A stretch of 64,000 bases of DNA, from contig CAVVAR010000003.1 in NCBI GenBank assembly GCA_963746315.1, positions 558,001 to 622,000 of the forward strand, given 5' to 3'. Source of the stretch: Ga0077555 sp963746315. Lineage in GTDB: Bacteria > Pseudomonadota > Alphaproteobacteria > Rhizobiales > Hyphomicrobiaceae. The notes beneath the pieces were generated by a model. That model was given only the letters and a program-made list of their open reading frames with translations. It did no database searches and was not told the DNA's origin. Below are positions 55,415 to 61,438 of this stretch, one piece after another (position 1 is the stretch's first letter; each line of letters begins with the position of its first letter). The position numbers were made by a program, and so were the translations under genes.

Positions 55415-56185
55415 TCAACCGATCTCTCTCGGATCGTATGCCAGCCCCGCCGCGCCGTACCCGCCGTCGACGTTGAGCACGTGGCCCGTCACCCACCGGC
55501 ATTCATCGGAAGCCAGGTACAGCGCCGCATTGGCCACGGCCTCCACCGTGCCGTAGGCCCCCGTCGGAATGCGGCTCAGATAGTTTTGCTTCCGCGAAGG
55601 CCCATGTACGCTGATGCCCGTCTCGATCGGCCCGGGCGCGATCGCATTGACCATCACACCCTTGCTCGACAGCTCCACCGCCAGAACCTTGCACACGTGC
55701 ATGACGGCGGCCTTCGATGCGCCGTAGGCAATGCCGCCCAGATTGCCGCGCTGACCTGAGATCGAGCCGATCTGCACGATCCGCCCGCCGCCTTGCGCCA
55801 CCATGTGCTTCGCCGCCGCTTTAGCCGTCAGGAACGAGCCCGTCAGATTGATGCGCATCACGCGCTCCCAGTCTTCGAGGCTGGTGTCGAGCGCGAGCTT
55901 GTGCATCCCGATGCCGGCGTTGTTAACGGCGATGTCGATCCGCCCGAGTTGCCGCACGGTCTCCTCGACCTGTGCCTCGCACTCGGCCGCCACGCCGACG
56001 TCGGCACGAAACACGACGGCCTTGCCTCCAGCGGCGGTGATGGCCTCCGCCGTCGCCTCGGCCTTCGCGAGATCGCGGTCCGTGCACATCACCGCCGCCC
56101 CCTCGGCAGCGAACCGCCTTGAGATCGCGCCCCCGAGTCCTCCGCCCGCACCCGTTACGAGCGCAGTCTTCCCTTTGAGCCTCAT
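55415..56185 (-). CDS. Short-chain dehydrogenase/reductase
   Basis: SDR oxidoreductase of 256 residues. Cofactor site TGAGGGLGGAIS (about 11-22), NNAG motif in IAVNNAGIGM, catalytic Ser in IGSISGQ and Tyr-Lys in YGASKAA. D38 in CTDRDLA suggests NAD. The end GHVLNVDGGYGAAGLAYDP is typical. ATG 56185 gives a normal start MRLKGKTALVTGAG; longer starts are unneeded. Convergent with gcdH; divergent from a Spy-like gene. Substrate unknown. Confidence 0.86.
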   Translation of the reverse strand: MRLKGKTALVTGAGGGLGGAISRRFAAEGAAVMCTDRDLAKAEATAEAITAAGGKAVVFRADVGVAAECEAQVEETVRQLGRIDIAVNNAGIGMHKLALDTSLEDWERVMRINLTGSFLTAKAAAKHMVAQGGGRIVQIGSISGQRGNLGGIAYGASKAAVMHVCKVLAVELSSKGVMVNAIAPGPIETGISVHGPSRKQNYLSRIPTGAYGTVEAVANAALYLASDECRWVTGHVLNVDGGYGAAGLAYDPREIG

Positions 56186-56399
56186 CGGCGATCTCCCTTT
56201 GCCGCCAGCACGCTGGAACAGGCCTAGCGTCGACGCGTTGAGGTTAGTGGTCAACATCGGCGCCAGAGAGAGTTCTCGCCGCACGCCATGCGAGTTTGAC
56301 CGAGGTCAAGAAGGCGCGCTCGCGACAGGAGCACGAAGGAGCGGCGTGGGCTCGCAACGAGTTGCGCAACGAGACCTCACAACGGAAGGACGCTGCAAA

Positions 56400-56966
56400 A
56401 TGGTGACCTCGCATCCATTTCTGAGCGCGGCCGTGTTGGTCGCAATGCTTGCCGGCGGAACGACGGTGCTCGCCCAGCAAGGCCCTGGCGGTGGCGGCCC
56501 CGGCATGATGGGGCCGGGCATGATGCGTGATGGCAGGGGGCCCGGCGGAGGCATGGGCTGGGGAATGGGGCACTGGGGCATGCAGCGCGGCATGGGCTAC
56601 GGCATGATGCGCGGTGGCTGTCCCATGTTCGGAGGCGACGGCGCCGCCTATGCCGACGGTCGTCTCGCCTTCTTGAAAGCGGAGCTGGGCATCACCGATG
56701 CACAGAAGACGGCATGGGACGCCTATGCGGCTGCTCTCCGCAAGAACCTCGAGAATATGCAGGCCATGCACGCAACCATGCGCCAATCGGTAGAGCAGGA
56801 GAAGTCGCCCGTCGAGCGCCTGGGGACGCACGTCACGACAATGGAAACCAGGCTCGCAGCCCTGAAGGAGATGAAGCCAGCATTGGCAACGCTTTACGGT
56901 GCCTTGTCGGACGATCAGAAGAAGACCGCCAATGATCTGCTGACAGGCATGGGCTGCATGATGTAG
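56400..56966 (+). CDS. Spy/CpxP-like periplasmic protein, Gly/Met-rich
   Basis: Exported protein of 188 residues. A signal peptide (LSAAVLVAMLAGGTTVLA, cleavage near AQQG) is followed by a Gly/Met-rich segment with repeated GPGMM-type units (residues ~27-70) and then a helical region bearing an LTxxQ-like motif (LGITDAQKTAWDAY) and a second SDDQKKTA-type repeat. This pattern is the Spy/LTXXQ family, which acts as periplasmic chaperone or metal-stress protein. Met-rich segments of this kind often bind Cu(I). Rich ribosome site GGAAGGA lies upstream. Confidence 0.75.
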   Translation: MVTSHPFLSAAVLVAMLAGGTTVLAQQGPGGGGPGMMGPGMMRDGRGPGGGMGWGMGHWGMQRGMGYGMMRGGCPMFGGDGAAYADGRLAFLKAELGITDAQKTAWDAYAAALRKNLENMQAMHATMRQSVEQEKSPVERLGTHVTTMETRLAALKEMKPALATLYGALSDDQKKTANDLLTGMGCMM

Positions 56967-56974
56967 CCCACCCC

Positions 56975-57015
56975 GCGCCCGGCGGCCGGCTGCCCGCAGA
57001 GGAGTTGCCGGGCGA
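56975..57015. repeat. Covarying stem-loop repeat, copy D
   Basis: Arms CGCCCGGC (56976-56983) and GCCGGGCG (57007-57014) form eight perfect pairs; the full 41-base copy has a 21-base loop GCCGGCTGCCCGC...GT. Stem centre CCCGG/CCGGG again differs from the other copies with pairing kept. Between the Spy-like gene and the convergent small gene. Confidence 0.7.
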
Positions 57016-57019
57016 CGCC

Positions 57020-57250
57020 CTAACGCTTCAGGAAATCGTTGACCTGCGACCGGGTGGCGGACGTATCCGCTTCTTCCGCTATCTCGGCTGCCATCGCCCG
57101 GGCACGGCGCCGCGCCTCCAGCATCCAGGTACGCTCGACGTCGGGTTCCGGCATGGCGCCGAGGTCGCCGAGGAGTTGCAGAACATGCGCCTGCTCGTCC
57201 GCATCGAGGTCGCGGATCTCGTCGCACAGTCGTTTGAGGCGGTCGGTCAT
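57020..57250 (-). CDS. Addiction-module antitoxin-like small protein
   Basis: A 76-residue protein resembling the short helical antitoxins of ParE/RelE-type modules (TIGR02574-like): MTDRLKRLCDEIRDLDADEQAHVLQLL followed by an Arg/Ala-rich helix with acidic stretches. No toxin gene lies on either side, so it would be an orphan, or has another role. ATG 57250 chosen because the upstream extension is Arg/Gly-rich and unlike the body. Confidence 0.5.
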   Translation of the reverse strand: MTDRLKRLCDEIRDLDADEQAHVLQLLGDLGAMPEPDVERTWMLEARRRARAMAAEIAEEADTSATRSQVNDFLKR

Positions 57251-57357
57251 GGCGCTCCGTTTACCACGGGCGCTCAACGGCCGGTCCGGCCACCCGTCGA
57301 CATGCTTAGCGCGTCCGATGTGGCGGATGCATGACGTTGCTGCTGGTCGTTGTTGCC

Positions 57358-58131
57358 TCAGCCGAGTGACAGCCCTCCGTCCACGGCGATGGCCTGTCCC
57401 GTGATGTGACGTGCCGCGGGCGAGAGCAGGAATCCGACCAGCGCCGCGACATCGTCCGGCTCGGCTATGCGCCCTATTGGCGTCGCGACAGCGGCAGCAG
57501 TCCAAGCGTCGGCCGCGAGAGCCGTGTGCCCGCCGTCTTTACGCGTATAGCCCGGAACCACGGCATTGACCGTCACACCGGATGGGGCGAGCTCCGCCGC
57601 CAGCGTTCGCATCAGCGCCTCGCCTGCGGCCTTCGCCGCTGCCGATGCTGGAAACAGCGCCCCTCGCGCGTAGCGGTGCGCGACGAATGACGAGAGATAG
57701 ACGAGGCGACCCTGCGGCGATGCGGCGAGCGCCTCCCGCGCCCCCTGCGCCAGCTCGAGAAACGCGCCGGCCATGGTCGAAAGCGAACGGTCGAGATCGG
57801 CGCGCGTCAACTCGGTGGTGCCGCGGCGGTCGGCGAAGCCGGCGTTGGCGACGACATGATCGAGCCGCCCGAACCGCGTGATCGTCTCGCCGACGATGCG
57901 CCGCGCTGTGCCGGCCTCTGCCAGGTCGCCATGCAGCTCCAGTACCTCACATCCGGCCGCACGCGCGCCTTGTGCGACATCCGAAAGCCGCTCGCGCGAC
58001 TGCGCCGACGTCCCCCGCGTGTGAATCGCGAGCCCAAGGCAATCGCCGGCGATCGTCCGAACGGTGGCAGCCCCGATCCCGGAGGCGGCCCCGGTCACGA
58101 GAGCGACAGGCTTGAACGGTGCGTGAGCCAT
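57358..58131 (-). CDS. Short-chain dehydrogenase/reductase
   Basis: SDR of 257 residues with TGAASGIGAAT (about 13-23), NAG in VVANAGFAD, catalytic Ser in YLSSFVAH and a Lys in SAAAKAAG; the usual catalytic Tyr of YxxxK is replaced here by Ser/Ala (PASAAAK), so activity is doubtful or the enzyme is atypical. R41-type basic residue (IHTRGTS) favours NADP. ATG 58131 has GGAG at good spacing; 58149 is an alternative. Divergent from the EamA gene at 58344, with a stem-loop repeat between. Confidence 0.75.
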   Translation of the reverse strand: MAHAPFKPVALVTGAASGIGAATVRTIAGDCLGLAIHTRGTSAQSRERLSDVAQGARAAGCEVLELHGDLAEAGTARRIVGETITRFGRLDHVVANAGFADRRGTTELTRADLDRSLSTMAGAFLELAQGAREALAASPQGRLVYLSSFVAHRYARGALFPASAAAKAAGEALMRTLAAELAPSGVTVNAVVPGYTRKDGGHTALAADAWTAAAVATPIGRIAEPDDVAALVGFLLSPAARHITGQAIAVDGGLSLG

Positions 58132-58257
58132 GCTCGTCTCCAAGGCCATCGGGCAAAGTCGTACCGGAAAGGATAGCAGCCGAAGCCTGCATGCTGCACT
58201 GCGAACCTTGCCGATGGCGTCGACAACGCACCTCTGCCAGTGTGCGCGGCCACTTCC

Positions 58258-58298
58258 GCGCTCGGCGGCCGGCTCTCCGCAGGAGGGTCGCCGAGCGC
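58258..58298. repeat. Covarying stem-loop repeat, copy C
   Basis: Arms GCGCTCGGCG (58258-58267) and CGCCGAGCGC (58289-58298), ten perfect pairs, 21-base loop GCCGGCTCTCCGC...GT, followed by CACGAAAAAG, nearly the same 3' flank as copy B. It lies in the divergent promoter region of the SDR and EamA genes. Confidence 0.8.
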
Positions 58299-58343
58299 CA
58301 CGAAAAAGACACTCGCCGGGCACCGCGATTGAGGAGACCCCCT

Positions 58344-59246
58344 TTGACGATCGAGGCCGTCGACCGTGCCAAGCGCGCCGAAAGCGCCAGCTACGCCTCG
58401 GGTGTCATCTTGTTGCTGGCCGGAACCTTGGCATTCTCGAGCGCTGGCCTTTTCGTGCGCATCCTTGGTAAGGACGCCGCCACCACCCTGTTCTGGCGGG
58501 GCATCTTCACAACGCTCGTCGTGGTTTTGTATGTCGCCTGGCGCGAAGGCCCGCGAACGTTGGCGGCCTTCCGCGCCATCGGTTGGCCGGGCATCGCCAT
58601 CTCGTGCTTCAACGCTGCATCGATGGGCTGTTTCATCGCCTCGTTGCAGTACACGACGGTCGCCAACAACTCGATCATCTTCGGAACCAGCCCGTTCATG
58701 ACGGCAGCGCTCGCCTGGCTGGTGATCCGCGAGCGTCCTTCGGCATCGACGCTCGCGTTTTCAGCGCTCGCTCTTGTCGGGGCGATGCTGGTCGTCGGCA
58801 GCTCGTTTCGACTTTCCGCCGCCGGCTTGTTCGGCGATGCGCTCGCCGTCCTGATGACCCTGTCCTTCGCCGCCAAGACTGTGCTCGTCAGGAAGCATGC
58901 CGGCGTGTCGATGGTCCCGACGGGCGCGCTGGGGGCATTGATCGCGTGCATCGCTGCGGCACCGTTCGTCACACAATGGTCTTTGACCGCCGGCGAGCTG
59001 GCGACGTTCGCCCTCTTCGGCTTCACCCAGCAAGGTCTCGGGCTGATCTTGACGACGATTGGCATCGCACGCGTGCCCTCGGCTCACGCAGCGCTGCTGA
59101 TGGCCATAGATGTGCCTCTGTCGCCGACCTGGGTCTGGCTCGTTGTCGGCGAGCGTCCGGCCATTCTTGCGTTGGTTGGTGGCGGTATCGTGCTGGCGGC
59201 AATCGTCGGCCACATTCTGGTCGAGAGCCGCCGACGGCAGCGTTGA
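58344..59246 (+). CDS. EamA/DMT family transporter (sixth in window)
   Basis: Ten-helix exporter of 300 residues with two EamA repeats: LLLAGTLAFSSAGLFVRILGKDAATTLFWRGIFT ... TVANNSIIFGTSPFMTAALAWLVIRERPS and, in the second, GALIACIAAAPFV ... IDVPLSPTWVWLVVGERP. Start is TTG at 58344: GAGGAG lies seven bases before it and no ATG occurs at the expected place. Divergent from an SDR gene. Sequence is distinct from the four-gene array. Substrate unknown. Confidence 0.84.
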   Translation: MTIEAVDRAKRAESASYASGVILLLAGTLAFSSAGLFVRILGKDAATTLFWRGIFTTLVVVLYVAWREGPRTLAAFRAIGWPGIAISCFNAASMGCFIASLQYTTVANNSIIFGTSPFMTAALAWLVIRERPSASTLAFSALALVGAMLVVGSSFRLSAAGLFGDALAVLMTLSFAAKTVLVRKHAGVSMVPTGALGALIACIAAAPFVTQWSLTAGELATFALFGFTQQGLGLILTTIGIARVPSAHAALLMAIDVPLSPTWVWLVVGERPAILALVGGGIVLAAIVGHILVESRRRQR

Positions 59247-59256
59247 GCCGCACGGC

Positions 59257-59790
59257 TCAAGACAGTGGAAACTCGTTCTCGACGACGTAGGGGCCACCAC
59301 CCACGTGGGGCCGTGACGAGAACAGAGCGAAACGGTCGACAGTGATTGGGCCGATGGCCAGGCTCCCGCGCGAGCCTAGAAACCGCGCCACCACATCGGC
59401 CTTCGCGCCCCTGAGACGTGCCAGCGTGACGTGCGCCTTGAATGCCCTCGGCTCCGGCGCCAGCCCGGCCGAACGGCAGGCCCGCTCGACGGCGCGCTGC
59501 AGCAGGTCGAGCTCCGGATTCGCCTCGACGCCGGCCCAAATCACGCGCGGATCACGTCCGCCGAAGGCACCGACCTCGCGGATCATGATCTGGAACGGCG
59601 CCATCTCGACGCCATCGAGAAAGCTAACCAGCTCGTCGGCCTGCCGGTTGTCCACGTCGCCCGCGAAGCGCAGTGTGATATGCATGTCCTCGGGGCTTAT
59701 CCATCTCGCCCCTGGCAGTGGACCTCGCACCAGGTCCAGCCGCATGCGCACCATCTCGGGCAGCTCGAGGCCGACGAAAAGTCTCGGCAT
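59257..59790 (-). CDS. thpR: RNA 2',3'-cyclic phosphodiesterase ThpR
   Basis: 2H phosphoesterase of 177 residues that hydrolyses 2',3'-cyclic phosphate RNA ends. The two HxT motifs are H37-I-T39 (EDMHITLRFAG) and H120-V-T122 (AFKAHVTLARLRG). The start MPRLFVGLELPEMVR is the family N-terminus. Convergent with the EamA gene, ten bases apart. Followed in the minus direction by nothing closely linked. Confidence 0.9.
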   Translation of the reverse strand: MPRLFVGLELPEMVRMRLDLVRGPLPGARWISPEDMHITLRFAGDVDNRQADELVSFLDGVEMAPFQIMIREVGAFGGRDPRVIWAGVEANPELDLLQRAVERACRSAGLAPEPRAFKAHVTLARLRGAKADVVARFLGSRGSLAIGPITVDRFALFSSRPHVGGGPYVVENEFPLS

Positions 59791-59835
59791 GTGGTGTCCA
59801 TCCCAAGGTTCGTGCCGATGCGAATGCGCGGCTAT

Positions 59836-60567
59836 CTATCTGGCGGCTGCGCTTTTTCGGTCGGTCGCCTGCGTCAGGAGTTGCTTCACGTACGGTAGCA
59901 TGCGCTCGGCGATCCGGCGAATTCCCTCGGCAGTCGGATGAATGCCGTCCGGCTGGTTGAGCTTCGGCTCCAGCACGACGCCCTCAAGCAGGAACGGGTA
60001 GAAAAGCAAGTCGTGTTTCTGCGCGAGCTCCGGATAGATCCGGTCGAACGCATTGGCGTAGTCAGCGCCGAGGCTTCGGCTCGCGCGCATCCCAGCCAGC
60101 AGGGTCGGAATGCCGCGCGCCTTCAACCGCGCGATGATGGCATCGAGGTTTCTCTGTGCGCGGCCCACGTCTTGTCCGGTGAGCATGTCGTTGGCGCCGA
60201 GCGCCAGGATCACGGCGTCAGTCCCTTCCGGAACCGCCCAGTCGAGCCGCGCGAGGCCGCCGCTCGTCGTGTCGCCCGAGACGCCCGCATTCTGGATCTC
60301 GATCTTCTTTCCGTCAGCCTTCAGCTGGCGTTCCAGCACGGCCGGCAAGGCCTCGCCCGGCGCGAGGCCGAAACCCGCCGTCAGACTGTCACCGAGCGCG
60401 ACGATCCGCACCGGACCACCGGGCGTATCGGCACGAGCCGACGGAACGAGGCTCGTCGCCACGTTGACGGCGAGGAGCAGCAGCACCATTTGGCCCAGAA
60501 GCCGGCTTATCGTTTGCAAGGTTCCAGTTCCGGTCTTCGAGTTGTCGGTTGACGTCGGTCGGTGCAC
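59836..60567 (-). CDS. tesA: TesA-like GDSL esterase/lysophospholipase, exported
   Basis: Periplasmic SGNH hydrolase of up to 243 residues. Signal peptide core GQMVLLLLAVNVATSLVPSARA; Ser nucleophile S61 in ALGDSLTAG (block I), Gly in NAGVSGDTTSGG (block II), Asn in LALGANDML (block III) and Asp/His in PDGIHPTAEG (block V). The GTG at 60567 is the annotated start here, but ATG 60489, which would begin in the signal peptide, is also possible. Divergent from the ybbA/ybbP-like ABC genes, the same arrangement as in E. coli and many proteobacteria. Confidence 0.88.
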   Translation of the reverse strand: MHRPTSTDNSKTGTGTLQTISRLLGQMVLLLLAVNVATSLVPSARADTPGGPVRIVALGDSLTAGFGLAPGEALPAVLERQLKADGKKIEIQNAGVSGDTTSGGLARLDWAVPEGTDAVILALGANDMLTGQDVGRAQRNLDAIIARLKARGIPTLLAGMRASRSLGADYANAFDRIYPELAQKHDLLFYPFLLEGVVLEPKLNQPDGIHPTAEGIRRIAERMLPYVKQLLTQATDRKSAAAR

Positions 60568-60679
60568 GGGGTGTGCATCCGGAGCATGACATGATCATCG
60601 CGAGCGAATGCGGCAAGACCCCGCCTGAGCTGCAACGTTCGACGGTCGGTCCTCGCCGGGCCGAGAGGGAGCATTTGAT

Positions 60680-61438
60680 TTGCCTAGTCACCACGCTTCG
60701 CCTGCCCCGGTCGTTGGGCTCAACCGTGTCGGGCTCACCCTCTCCAGCCGCGCTGGCGATGTCGAGATCCTGAAAGACATTTCCCTCGAGGTCCCCGTCG
60801 GGCAATCGGTCGCGATCGTCGGCCCGTCGGGCTCCGGCAAGACGTCGCTCCTGATGCTGATCGGTGGCCTCGAGCGTGCATCGGCTGGTGAGATCGTGGT
60901 GGCAGGTCACGCCCTTGTGGGGCTGGACGAGGACTCCTTGGCGCGCATCCGCAGCCAGGCGATCGGCATCGTCTTTCAGTCTTTTCACCTCGTGCCGACG
61001 ATGACCGCGCTGGAGAATGTAGCGCTGCCTCTCGAGTTCCGCGGCGATGCGGGCGCGCGCGACAAGGCTCGCGCCGCTTTGGCGGAGGTCGGTCTTGCAG
61101 GGCGTCTCGAGCATTATCCGGCGCAGCTGTCGGGCGGTGAGCAGCAGCGGGTGGCGCTGGCGCGCGCTCTCGTCACCGAGCCGCGCCTCCTCCTCGCCGA
61201 CGAGCCCACCGGCAACTTGGACGGCGCCACTGGTCGTCAGGTCATAGAGCTGATGTTCGCGCTGGGGCGGCGGCATGGCACGACGCTCGTGCTCGTCACA
61301 CACGACGAGCGCCTCGCAGAACGCTGCGAGCGTGTCGTGCGCATGGCCGACGGTCGCATCGTCGCCGACGTAGCGGGCAAGGCCCACGCAACCTCGTTGG
61401 GGGCGCCTGACGCCTCTTCCGCGGGAGCGACCGCATGA
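60680..61438 (+). CDS. ybbA: YbbA-like ABC transporter ATP-binding protein
   Basis: ATPase of 252 residues in the LolD/MacB-type group. Walker A GPSGSGKTS at 48-56, Q-loop VFQSFHLVPTMTALENV, signature LSGGEQQRVALARAL, Walker B LLLADEPTGNLD, H-loop VTHDERLA. Starts with TTG at 60680, with GAGGGAG about ten bases upstream. The stop overlaps the ATG of the permease (ATGA). Together with tesA divergent, this is the conserved tesA-ybbA-ybbP locus; substrate is not established, perhaps lipid or lipoprotein related. Confidence 0.9.
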   Translation: MPSHHASPAPVVGLNRVGLTLSSRAGDVEILKDISLEVPVGQSVAIVGPSGSGKTSLLMLIGGLERASAGEIVVAGHALVGLDEDSLARIRSQAIGIVFQSFHLVPTMTALENVALPLEFRGDAGARDKARAALAEVGLAGRLEHYPAQLSGGEQQRVALARALVTEPRLLLADEPTGNLDGATGRQVIELMFALGRRHGTTLVLVTHDERLAERCERVVRMADGRIVADVAGKAHATSLGAPDASSAGATA

